From: Marinilabiliales bacterium
GTDB lineage: Bacteria; Bacteroidota; Bacteroidia; Bacteroidales; F082
Length of the DNA stretch: 5,263 bases
Direction of reading: 5' to 3'
Assembly (NCBI GenBank): GCA_002869465.1
Contig: PKSW01000225.1
Span: forward strand, 1-5,263
In this document: in pieces, positions 1 through 5,263 of the stretch
Numbering within the stretch: position 1 is the stretch's first letter
How the letters are laid out: each line of letters opens with the position of its first letter
Translations under genes and position numbers: made by a program
The notes under the pieces: generated by a model
Database searches by the model: none
Told to the model about the DNA's origin: nothing
Seen by the model: the letters and a program-made list of their open reading frames with translations, nothing else

Positions 1-20
1 AGATAAATTAAGGAATTCAA

Positions 21-58
21 TAAAAAATGAAAGGCTGGCACCAACGGTGCCAGCCTTT
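21..58 (-). terminator. Rho-independent terminator of the haem-protein operon
   Basis: A perfect 12-bp inverted repeat (31-42 pairs with 46-57, arms AAGGCTGGCACC and GGTGCCAGCCTT) encloses a 3-nt loop. Read leftward it is followed by TCA and then a run of six T (22-27), about 25 nt past the stop codon of the gene ending at 82. This is a typical intrinsic terminator for that leftward unit. On the plus strand the stem is followed by only four T, so it might also act on a gene entering from the left, but less convincingly. Confidence 0.85.
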
Positions 59-81
59 TCTATTGATTGGAATTTATATAA

Positions 82-549
82 TTACTCAAAAAGACTTTCA
101 GCGTAACTTTCAGCCCATTCAGCTAAAAGTTGCCTCTCATCGTCACTTAATTTAGCTTTCGCATGCATGATGGTATAAATCGGCATGGGCATATTTTCAT
201 CCGTTACTTCGTCAATGATCTTGTCCAGGTTTTTCGCCTTATCTATTTTGCTCTGGCTTTCCCAATGAGAAAAATTAGGCTCATCCCGGCCCAGTTTTAT
301 GTCCCTTACAACAAGCCACGATATCGGCGCCACATAACTATACCAAGGATAAATAGTTTCATTCGAATGGCAGTCATAACAACTTTCTTTCAGCATGACA
401 CGGATGTTTTCGGGGAGTTGATTGTTATAGATCAGGTCATTTTCATTTGTTAGCACTACTTCAGGCTTATCATTTGGAATAAACTGAATGATAACAACGG
501 CGATGAGAAGAACTAGTATAAGAAGTTTTACAATTTTCATCAGTGGCAT
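82..549 (-). CDS. Small membrane-anchored haem-binding (cytochrome c-like) protein
   Basis: This 155-residue protein resembles the Bacteroidota 'haem-binding domain' family. A hydrophobic segment at about residues 8-25 (KLLILVLLIAVVIIQFIP) is either a membrane anchor or an uncleaved signal. It is followed by one CxxCH haem c motif, CYDCH, at 57-61. The block after it (YPWY at 67-70, APISW at 74-78, GR at 87-88, NFSHW at 92-96) matches my recollection of the family signature. Met120 or Met122 in NMPMP is the likely second axial ligand, and a charged helix rich in D, E and W ends the protein. It should sit on the periplasmic side of the inner membrane and bind one covalent haem; its redox partner is unknown. 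It is the second gene of a pair, 15 nt after its neighbour. The start is ambiguous: Met4 (codon at 538-540) would put MKIVKLL first, a more typical signal start. The haem-binding call is firm; the physiological role is not known. Confidence 0.85.
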   Translation of the reverse strand: MPLMKIVKLLILVLLIAVVIIQFIPNDKPEVVLTNENDLIYNNQLPENIRVMLKESCYDCHSNETIYPWYSYVAPISWLVVRDIKLGRDEPNFSHWESQSKIDKAKNLDKIIDEVTDENMPMPIYTIMHAKAKLSDDERQLLAEWAESYAESLFE

Positions 550-564
550 TTTTCTGTAAAATGA

Positions 565-975
565 TTATTCTGAAGGAGCTAGCTTCTCCGCCATTTCAGC
601 AGCCCAGTTAGCAAGTTTTACTTTTTCATCATATGTTAGCTCACGGTCTGGATTACTCTTGAGAAATTTACTTGGCGGCATATCACCTTCATTTACAACT
701 TCAGCAATATCAGCAAGTTTACCAACTTGTTTATGCAATTTGAGATCAGCAAGTTCATCAAATTGTAATTTTCCTTTTCCTTTAATGTTTTTTGAGTCAC
801 TGTTGTGGCAGCCAACACAAGATTTGTCAATTATCTGCTGCACGTCATCAGGTACGTGATAAGTTACTGCTTCTGTTTTAACTTCTTCCTGAGGCACTTT
901 ATTGTTCTCGATAGTGAAATTCACAAACATAAATCCTAAAACGAGGGTTAACATAAAAATTGAAATTTTCTTCAT
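565..975 (-). CDS. Exported single-haem cytochrome c-like protein
   Basis: This 136-residue protein has an N-terminal signal or anchor (MKKISIFMLTLVLGFMFVNF, residues 1-20), an acidic linker, and a CxxCH haem c motif, CVGCH, at 53-57. Met99 in GDMPP (97-101) is the probable distal haem ligand. The C-terminal helix (about 115-133, with DEKVKLANWAAEMAEKL) parallels the end of the next gene product, so the two proteins share a small one-haem fold (CxxCH, then Met-Pro, then an amphipathic helix). The stretch between CxxCH and Met-Pro is different and lacks the YPWY/APISW block. Expected location is the periplasm, as an electron carrier or haem-based sensor subunit. It is the first gene of the leftward pair, with a TAnnTTTG motif about 25 nt upstream of the start. 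I do not recognise a specific gene name. Haem attachment is a firm inference; the pathway is not. Confidence 0.85.
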   Translation of the reverse strand: MKKISIFMLTLVLGFMFVNFTIENNKVPQEEVKTEAVTYHVPDDVQQIIDKSCVGCHNSDSKNIKGKGKLQFDELADLKLHKQVGKLADIAEVVNEGDMPPSKFLKSNPDRELTYDEKVKLANWAAEMAEKLAPSE

Positions 976-999
976 GGTTTTTTAGATTAAATTATTTTG

Positions 1000-1007
1000 C
1001 AAATGTA
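1000..1007 (-). promoter_or_regulatory. Bacteroidota-type -7 promoter element for the haem-protein pair
   Basis: Read leftward, the bases spell TACATTTG, an exact match to the Bacteroidota -7 consensus TAnnTTTG. The element ends about 25 nt before the start codon at 975, giving a predicted leader of roughly 18 nt. No clear TTG-type -33 element lies at the usual spacing of about 20 nt, where the DNA is simply T-rich. The position directly in front of a gene pair supports the call, but the motif is short and the region AT-rich. Confidence 0.5.
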
Positions 1008-1081
1008 ATAAACAATTTAAAATGATTAAAAATAACAATCCCTATTTACCGAATATTATTTATAAAGTTTTAATTATTCGT

Positions 1082-1089
1082 TATTTTCG
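1082..1089 (+). promoter_or_regulatory. Weak candidate -7 element for the potassium channel gene
   Basis: TATTTTCG matches the Bacteroidota -7 consensus TAnnTTTG at all but one position and ends 21 nt before the ATG at 1111. It is the best match I found in the rightward orientation between 1008 and 1110, and no -33 element is evident. It would give a leader of about 15 nt. Confidence 0.3.
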
Positions 1090-1110
1090 CTTGTAATAAA
1101 GCATGGAAGT

Positions 1111-1920
1111 ATGACCGAAAATAGTTTTCGAAAAAAGCTGGGAAATATCATTTTTGAATCGGACTCACCTGCCGGTAAGGCTTTTGATGTTATTCTATTA
1201 GTTGCTATTCTGTTAAGTGTAATTGTAGTGTTACTGGATAGTGTAGCTTCATATCACGAGAAACTCGGGGAATTTTTCTATATATTAGAATGGGCATTTA
1301 CCATCATTTTTACAATTGAGTACTTCTTAAGGATATATACGGCACACAAACCGCTCAAATATATTTTTAGTTTTTATGGTATCATAGATTTGCTGGCCAT
1401 TTTACCGTCTTATCTGAGTGTATTCCTTGTGGGATCGCATTATCTGGTTGTGATCAGGATATTGAGGTTGCTTCGCGTTTTCAGGGTATTAAAGCTGGCA
1501 AGGTTTGTTGGCGCAGCGGATACATTACAAACTGCCCTTAGGAATAGCCGTGCGAAAATTATTGTTTTCCTTGAAGTGGTTTTGACCATCGTGGTTATTG
1601 TTGGTTCGATGATGTATTTGATCGAAGGTCCTGAAAACGGGTTTAATAGTATTCCAAAGTCCATTTATTGGGCTATCGTAACCTTAACAACTGTTGGTTA
1701 TGGAGATATGGCCCCGAATACACCTTTAGGACAAATATTGGCCTCCTTACTTATGATTACGGGCTATGCTATAATTGCAGTACCTACGGGAATAATAACA
1801 ACTGAGATGAGTAAAATATCATCAAAAAAACAAGCTTCTGATAAAACATGCACCCACTGCCGAACAGGCATGCAGGATGCGGATGCTGTTTACTGTAAAA
1901 AATGTGGAAAGGTCTTTTAA
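1111..1920 (+). CDS. Voltage-gated potassium channel-like ion transporter with C-terminal zinc ribbon
   Basis: This 269-residue protein has the layout of a six-helix voltage-gated cation channel that would assemble as a tetramer in the inner membrane. S1 lies at about 25-43, S2 at 55-76 and S3 at 89-106. S4 is at 113-132 with basic residues every third position (R116, R119, R122, R125, K128, R131), a classic voltage-sensor pattern. S5 is at about 150-171, the pore loop at 181-199 carries the potassium filter TTVGYGD, and S6 is at 206-230. After S6 there is no ligand-binding or RCK/TrkA domain. Instead a short linker leads to CTHC (247-250) and CKKC (262-265), a small zinc ribbon of the treble-cysteine-pair type. 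The ATG at 1111 is used because the nearby ATG at 1103 meets a stop after two codons. GGAAG at 1105-1109 is too close to be a good ribosome site. The channel type is confident; potassium selectivity follows from the filter, and the job of the zinc ribbon is unknown. Confidence 0.92.
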   Translation: MTENSFRKKLGNIIFESDSPAGKAFDVILLVAILLSVIVVLLDSVASYHEKLGEFFYILEWAFTIIFTIEYFLRIYTAHKPLKYIFSFYGIIDLLAILPSYLSVFLVGSHYLVVIRILRLLRVFRVLKLARFVGAADTLQTALRNSRAKIIVFLEVVLTIVVIVGSMMYLIEGPENGFNSIPKSIYWAIVTLTTVGYGDMAPNTPLGQILASLLMITGYAIIAVPTGIITTEMSKISSKKQASDKTCTHCRTGMQDADAVYCKKCGKVF

Positions 1921-1928
1921 AAGCGGAT

Positions 1929-1961
1929 AAAAAAAGGCCAGGATTTAAATATCCCAGCCTT
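1929..1961 (-). terminator. Terminator in the convergent gap, mainly for the lamin-tail gene
   Basis: An imperfect hairpin pairs 1934-1938 with 1957-1961 and 1941-1944 with 1951-1954, with a two-by-two mismatch and a 6-nt loop. Read leftward it runs into seven consecutive T (1929-1935, the last two being in the stem), about 25 nt past the stop codon at 1986. This fits an intrinsic terminator for the leftward gene. In the rightward direction the stem is followed by only ATTGCTT, so termination of the channel transcript here would be weaker. It shares the AAGGC/GCCTT base of the hairpin at 31-57. Confidence 0.65.
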
Positions 1962-1985
1962 ATTGCTTATAGAAGCCTACTACTA

Positions 1986-3710
1986 TTATCTAATAATTGA
2001 TGCTTTCTTGATATCAGTTCCTGTTGAAGTTTGGATGCTATATAAATAATATCCTGAAGGTAATTCCGAAGCACTCCATTGAATACTATGATTACCTGTA
2101 TTGTAATGTTGATCAGCAAGCACTGAAACAATTGATCCGCTGATTGTATAAACAGTAATTGTTATGTGATCAGGTTCGTTAAGGTTAAATTCAATATTTG
2201 TAAATGAGCTAAATGGGTTTGGATAATTCTGTTTCAATGATGCATTCATTTCCAATTCATTAACTGCATCCACATAGCGGTTTGCTTCACCGGGCGTAAA
2301 GTCAGGCATCATATACCAAAACTGACTTCCATCCGGAAACCTTCCATAAGAAGTATCAGCGATTTGGGGACCATAAGTAATGCTGTCCAGTAACACTTGT
2401 TCAGGACTCCATAAGCCAACATGCTCGCCTCCACCACTTAATTTAAAGTTAGTGTTCAGCACGCTCCATGCGGTATCATCATTAGCATAAAAAACGATAA
2501 AGCCACCAGCTTCAACTGTTACTGAATCCGGATAGGTTGAAGGGATTTGGTACATATCTTCAGGTACATCTAATTTATCAGAAAGATAATAGCCGCCTAA
2601 CATTACTGCCTCGTCTCCTGCATTGTAAATTTCAATCCAGTCAGGATGATCGCCTTGTGGGCCCGGATATGCAAAGTCGTTGCTGGCCATAAATTCGTTT
2701 ATGTATAACATAACATCAGCCGGGCCTACGTTCGGATTGGTGTTGCTTGCACCTGGCGTATAATCAGCCATCATATACCAGTTATCAGTTCCGTCCTGGT
2801 AACGGCCATAAGAAGTATCAGCAATTTGGGGACCATAGGTAATACTGTCCAGGAACACTTGTTCGGGGCTCCATAATCCAACATGTTCGCCTCCACCACT
2901 TAATTTAAAGTTGGTATTTAGTACACTCCATGCTGTATCATCATTCGCATAAAACAATATGAATTCACCAGGTCCAACCGTTACCGAATCAGGATAAGTT
3001 GAAGGAATCTGGTACATGGATTCAGGTTCATCTAATTTATCTGATAAATAATATCCACCGAGCATGACTGCTTCCATACCGGCATTGTAAATTTCTATCC
3101 AGTCGGGATGGTCTCCCTGTGGTCCGGGGAATGCGAAATCATTACTTGCCATGAATTCGTTAATGAACAACACTACATCGGCTGGAGCCGGGCTTTGGTT
3201 AGCTGCACCAGGCGTATAGTTGGTCATAAAAAACCAATCATCAGTTCCATCAGGATAGCGTCCGTAAGAAACATCTGTGGTTTGCTCTTCGTAAGTAATT
3301 TGGTCAACCACTTCCATAGAAGAGTTCCAAAGCCCAACATTTTCACCACCACCACTTAACTTGAAGTTTGTGTTAAGCACACTCCAGGCAGTATCATCAT
3401 TTGCATAAAACAGGATAAATCCGCCCGGTTCAACGGTTACTGAATCAGGGTAAGTTGATGGAATCTGGTACATGGCTTCCGGGTCATCCAGTTTGTCAGA
3501 AAGATAATAACCGCCAAGCATAACTGCTTCAGCACCGGCATTATAAATTTCAATCCAGTCCGGATTATCTCCCTGTGGGCCGGGAAATGCACCATCGTTG
3601 CTTGCCATAAACTCGTTAATGTAGAGTTGTGCGCTCGCACTACTTGTTAAAACAGTCAACGAAATTGCAACAGCAACAACAATTTTGAAATAAAAGTACA
3701 TTTTCTTCAT
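1986..3710 (-). CDS. Secreted protein of three tandem lamin-tail domains with T9SS type A sorting domain
   Basis: This 574-residue protein starts at the ATG at 3710, giving a clear signal peptide (MKKMYFYFK, hydrophobic core, cleavage probably after ASA at 25-27). The open frame extends 24 codons further upstream, but that extension is not signal-like and its first codons overlap or precede the likely transcription start. Three lamin-tail (LTD) domains follow at about 29-180, 181-334 and 335-477. Each opens with INEFMASND and contains PDWIEIYNAG, YYLSDKLD, a NTNFKLSGGGE strand, a SYGR turn and a closing TPG. Residues 489-574 form a T9SS type A sorting domain (LKQNYPNPF start, PSGYYLYSI near the end), so the product should cross the outer membrane by T9SS and be released or anchored on the surface. 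LTDs are immunoglobulin-like beta folds that in bacteria often accompany nucleases or CotH kinases; here no catalytic domain is present. A structural, adhesive or ligand-binding role is possible, but the function is unknown. It is a single-gene unit convergent with the channel gene. Confidence 0.9.
   Translation of the reverse strand: MKKMYFYFKIVVAVAISLTVLTSSASAQLYINEFMASNDGAFPGPQGDNPDWIEIYNAGAEAVMLGGYYLSDKLDDPEAMYQIPSTYPDSVTVEPGGFILFYANDDTAWSVLNTNFKLSGGGENVGLWNSSMEVVDQITYEEQTTDVSYGRYPDGTDDWFFMTNYTPGAANQSPAPADVVLFINEFMASNDFAFPGPQGDHPDWIEIYNAGMEAVMLGGYYLSDKLDEPESMYQIPSTYPDSVTVGPGEFILFYANDDTAWSVLNTNFKLSGGGEHVGLWSPEQVFLDSITYGPQIADTSYGRYQDGTDNWYMMADYTPGASNTNPNVGPADVMLYINEFMASNDFAYPGPQGDHPDWIEIYNAGDEAVMLGGYYLSDKLDVPEDMYQIPSTYPDSVTVEAGGFIVFYANDDTAWSVLNTNFKLSGGGEHVGLWSPEQVLLDSITYGPQIADTSYGRFPDGSQFWYMMPDFTPGEANRYVDAVNELEMNASLKQNYPNPFSSFTNIEFNLNEPDHITITVYTISGSIVSVLADQHYNTGNHSIQWSASELPSGYYLYSIQTSTGTDIKKASIIR
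2280..2708 (-). repeat. Lamin-tail repeat 3 (143 codons)
   Basis: This is the third coding repeat, from the Leu codon of LYINEF to the Asn after TPGEA. It shares GEHVGLWSPEQV and LDSITYGPQIADTSYGR with repeat 2 but not with repeat 1. It is shorter than the other two because it lacks the linker that joins one domain to the next. Confidence 0.9.
2709..3170 (-). repeat. Lamin-tail repeat 2 (154 codons)
   Basis: This is the second coding repeat, 462 nt long, including the linker NTNPNVGPADVM before repeat 3. It is closest to repeat 3: a 32-codon block (2856-2952 against 2394-2490) encodes identical residues yet differs at 11 bases. Confidence 0.9.
3171..3626 (-). repeat. Lamin-tail repeat 1 (152 codons)
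   Basis: This is the first coding repeat, beginning directly after the signal peptide with LYINEFMASND. Its first two thirds closely match the other repeats, but the last third (NSSMEVVDQITYEEQTTD) differs clearly from the SPEQV...LDSITYGPQIADT version shared by repeats 2 and 3. It looks like the earlier-diverging copy. Confidence 0.9.
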
Positions 3711-3779
3711 ACGATATTTTTTAAGGTTAATTAATTTAATTTGTAATAAAGATACAATTTTATAAAATAGAATATAAAA

Positions 3780-3787
3780 CAAAAATA
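3780..3787 (-). promoter_or_regulatory. Candidate -7 element of the lamin-tail gene
   Basis: Read leftward this is TATTTTTG, an exact TAnnTTTG match. Transcription would begin near 3773, just inside the upstream extension of the open frame. The first ATG of that extension (3782) would then be untranscribed, leaving the ATG at 3710 with a leader of about 60 nt. A convincing -33 element is not visible. Confidence 0.45.
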
Positions 3788-4004
3788 ATGTTCAATAGCT
3801 TAAAACAGAATAAATAAACCACTAATCATACTATACAAAATACTATTAGGAACACACATCTTCATTCATAACGCAATCTTTAACACTACAAGAAAAATTT
3901 TAAGTAATAGAAGATCAAACACATAGGTTTTGTTTTCACCTTTACACATTTTATTTGCAACTTTACTTGAACTCTGTTAGTAAAAATCCGAAACAGCTTT
4001 GTGC

Positions 4005-4012
4005 TATCTTTG
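4005..4012 (+). promoter_or_regulatory. Candidate -7 element of the phosphate transport pair
   Basis: TATCTTTG matches TAnnTTTG exactly and ends 23 nt before the ATG at 4036, giving a leader of roughly 17 nt. No clear TTG-type -33 element sits about 20 nt upstream. I see no convincing Pho-box-like direct repeat near it. Confidence 0.5.
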
Positions 4013-4035
4013 AAAAAATTTAATTTCTGTAATCT

Positions 4036-4686
4036 ATGTCTTTGCTATTTAAAAATGTAAAACAAGTGGTGTTTGATATTGATAATTTTATCGACACGGT
4101 TGAGCAGGGTGTTCTTGTTTTTAAGGAAGGCGTTATCAACTATATTAAAAACGAGAAAGCAAGCTTTGCTGATAAGATTGAGCGAATTAATCGACTTGAA
4201 GCATCCGCAGATAAATTACAGCGAAAAATAGATGATGAGTTTTACCGCCATTCAATTTTACCCCAAAAAGTAAGCGATATCGAAAGTATGCTTGATAAAA
4301 TTGATGAAATAATAGATATATCAAAAGATAACTTATACCAATTTGATGATGAATTGCCTTTTATTCCAAAAGAATTAAAAAAAGAATATATTCGGTTAGC
4401 TGAAACTTCGGCAGAAGCTGCCATGGCTGTTTTTCCAGCCTGTCGTGCTTTTTTCAGAGAACCTTTAAAAGTGCAGCAAATGTTGTCGAAGGTATATTTT
4501 TATGAGAAAGAAGCTGACAAGATTTCAAGGAACATCAAGCGGAAATTATTTCATGAAATGAAAGATTTGCAATTGAGTCAGAAGATTCACCTCAGGTATT
4601 TTGCATTGCATATTGAAACTGTTTCTGATAAAGCAGAAGGTTTGGCTGATATGTTATCAATACTGGCTTTGAAAATGAGTATATGA
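4036..4686 (+). CDS. DUF47 family PhoU-like protein, partner of the phosphate permease
   Basis: This 216-residue, all-helical, highly charged protein has no signal or membrane segment, which matches the length and composition of the DUF47 (PhoU-related, TIGR00153-like) family. The family forms cytoplasmic helical bundles that bind metal through ExxxD motifs. Candidates here are E55/D59 (LEASAD), E83/D87, E157/D161 (YEKEAD) and E194/D198 (HIETVSD), the last two being in the conserved C-terminal half. In other bacteria DUF47 genes sit next to PiT transporter genes and are thought to regulate or assist low-affinity phosphate uptake. The same arrangement occurs here: the stop codon overlaps the next start by 4 nt, implying translational coupling. 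The ATG at 4036 is the only reasonable start, with no obvious Shine-Dalgarno sequence. Family assignment is strong; the exact regulatory role is inferred from context. Confidence 0.9.
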   Translation: MSLLFKNVKQVVFDIDNFIDTVEQGVLVFKEGVINYIKNEKASFADKIERINRLEASADKLQRKIDDEFYRHSILPQKVSDIESMLDKIDEIIDISKDNLYQFDDELPFIPKELKKEYIRLAETSAEAAMAVFPACRAFFREPLKVQQMLSKVYFYEKEADKISRNIKRKLFHEMKDLQLSQKIHLRYFALHIETVSDKAEGLADMLSILALKMSI

Positions 4687-5263
4687 TCGTACTATTTTAT
4701 CTTTCCAGCGGATTATTTCTTGGTTGGTCGTTGGGGGCGAATGATGCGGCCAATATTTTTGGTACGGCTGTTGGTACGCGAATGATCAGGTTTAAAACAG
4801 CTGCTATCGTTGCCAGTATTTTTGTGATAATTGGTGCTGTTGTTCAGGGTGCAGGGGCAAATGATACCTTAGGTAAGCTGGGAAGTGTTTCTACACTGGC
4901 AGCAGCTTTTACGGTTGCATTATCGGCCGCACTTACGGTTTACTGGATGACACGATTAAGTTTGCCTGTTTCCACTTCACAGGCTATAGTTGGAGCTATC
5001 ATAGGTTGGAACTTTTATACAAATAATCCCACTGATTTAAGCACCTTAACGAAAATTGTCAGCACATGGGTATCCGGACCCATTTTGGGAGGCATATTCG
5101 CTATCTTGCTTTTCATGCTTGTGAAGAAATTCGCAAAAAAAACGAGTATACATATTCTCTACCGTGATTCATATATTCGATATGGCCTTTTAGTTGTCGG
5201 TGCTTTTGGCGCATACAGCCTGGGCGCGAATAATATTGCGAATGTAATGGGTGTTTTTACAAG
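4683..5263 (+). CDS. PiT family inorganic phosphate permease, 5' part, cut by window edge
   Basis: The first 193 codons of an integral membrane transporter of the PiT family (PF01384), which imports phosphate in symport with protons or sodium. Family hallmarks are visible: GANDAAN at 18-24 in the first inverted repeat, LPVSTSQAIVGAIIG at 94-108 (the PxSTS signature), and the second GAN motif as GANNIAN at 181-187. Hydrophobic helices lie at about 2-17, 40-58, 71-88, 97-112, 129-147 and 168-181. The second motif has Asn184 where the first has Asp21. I read this as a subfamily variant, not damage, since the surrounding residues are intact. The start ATG lies inside the DUF47 stop (ATGA, 4683-4686), so the two are co-translated. 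PiT relatives can carry sulfate, but the DUF47 partner favours phosphate. The rest of the gene lies beyond 5263. Confidence 0.92.
   Translation, partial: MIVLFYLSSGLFLGWSLGANDAANIFGTAVGTRMIRFKTAAIVASIFVIIGAVVQGAGANDTLGKLGSVSTLAAAFTVALSAALTVYWMTRLSLPVSTSQAIVGAIIGWNFYTNNPTDLSTLTKIVSTWVSGPILGGIFAILLFMLVKKFAKKTSIHILYRDSYIRYGLLVVGAFGAYSLGANNIANVMGVFT

Larger units (their letters stand above)
3711..4035. other. AT-rich divergent intergenic region without a gene
   Basis: This gap separates the leftward lamin-tail gene from the rightward DUF47 gene. Apart from the two candidate promoter elements at 3780-3787 and 4005-4012, I see no open frame of note, no strong hairpin, no tRNA-like fold and no tandem repeat. 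The middle part (about 3790-3990) is a plain AT-rich stretch and could hold operator sites that cannot be recognised by eye. Confidence 0.6.

Noticed and set aside
31..57. Perfect palindrome considered as an operator or recombination site
   Set aside because: Its position just after a stop codon, the 3-nt loop and the adjoining T-run are explained by a terminator.
163..453. Rightward open frame of 96 codons opposite the first haem-binding gene
   Set aside because: It lies wholly antisense to a gene with clear haem motifs, has no recognisable domain and no promoter or ribosome site.
659..859. Rightward 66-codon frame opposite the second haem-binding gene
   Set aside because: It is antisense to a well-supported gene, and its Ser/Cys/Pro-rich content is what a shadow frame of the real protein would give.
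1440..1664. Leftward 74-codon frame inside the channel gene
   Set aside because: It is opposite the S4-S5 region of a clearly coding gene and has no features of its own.
2280..3626. Long direct repeats considered as a CRISPR-like array or integrated repeat element
   Set aside because: The period is about 456-462 nt, always a multiple of three and in frame, with silent divergence; this is domain duplication within a gene.
3108..3640. Frames of 83 codons (rightward) and 67 codons (leftward) within the lamin-tail gene
   Set aside because: They overlap the repeated domains in other frames; the repeats explain why long alternative frames occur, and neither resembles a protein family.
3790..3990. 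Intergenic DNA considered as a home for a small RNA or riboswitch
   Set aside because: I could find no stable stem-loop, T-run terminator or known aptamer core; it is simply AT-rich.
4242..4424. Leftward 60-codon frame within the DUF47 gene
   Set aside because: It is antisense to a conserved helical protein, Ser/Ile-rich and without a start context.

Overview
The window is an AT-rich bacterial stretch that most likely comes from a member of the Bacteroidota. Three things point there: a secreted protein ending in a type IX secretion (T9SS) type A sorting domain, TAnnTTTG promoter -7 elements in place of sigma70 boxes, and start codons with little or no Shine-Dalgarno sequence. The sequence itself does not identify a genus. 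It reads as ordinary chromosome, with no sign of a phage, transposon, CRISPR array or RNA gene.

Layout from left to right. At 31-57 a strong hairpin ends a leftward two-gene unit (82-975) encoding two small membrane-anchored or exported haem-binding proteins, each with one CxxCH motif and a downstream Met-Pro candidate for the second iron ligand. A short intergenic region (976-1110) carries a good leftward promoter motif and a weak rightward one. The rightward gene at 1111-1920 is a six-helix voltage-gated potassium channel-like protein with a TVGYGD filter and a C-terminal four-cysteine zinc ribbon. It converges on a leftward gene (1986-3710) for a secreted protein made of three near-identical lamin-tail domains plus a T9SS sorting domain, and the two genes share a 65-bp gap holding a terminator hairpin. 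After about 325 bp of AT-rich intergenic DNA comes a rightward phosphate transport pair: a PhoU-like DUF47 protein (4036-4686) overlapping by 4 nt the start of a PiT-family phosphate permease, which runs off the right edge.

The DUF47-PiT pair and the haem-protein pair are each plausible operons. The channel and the lamin-tail protein look like single-gene units. I see no evidence that the four units form one system. The most unusual item is the triple lamin-tail protein, whose repeats have kept their protein sequence while drifting at silent sites.
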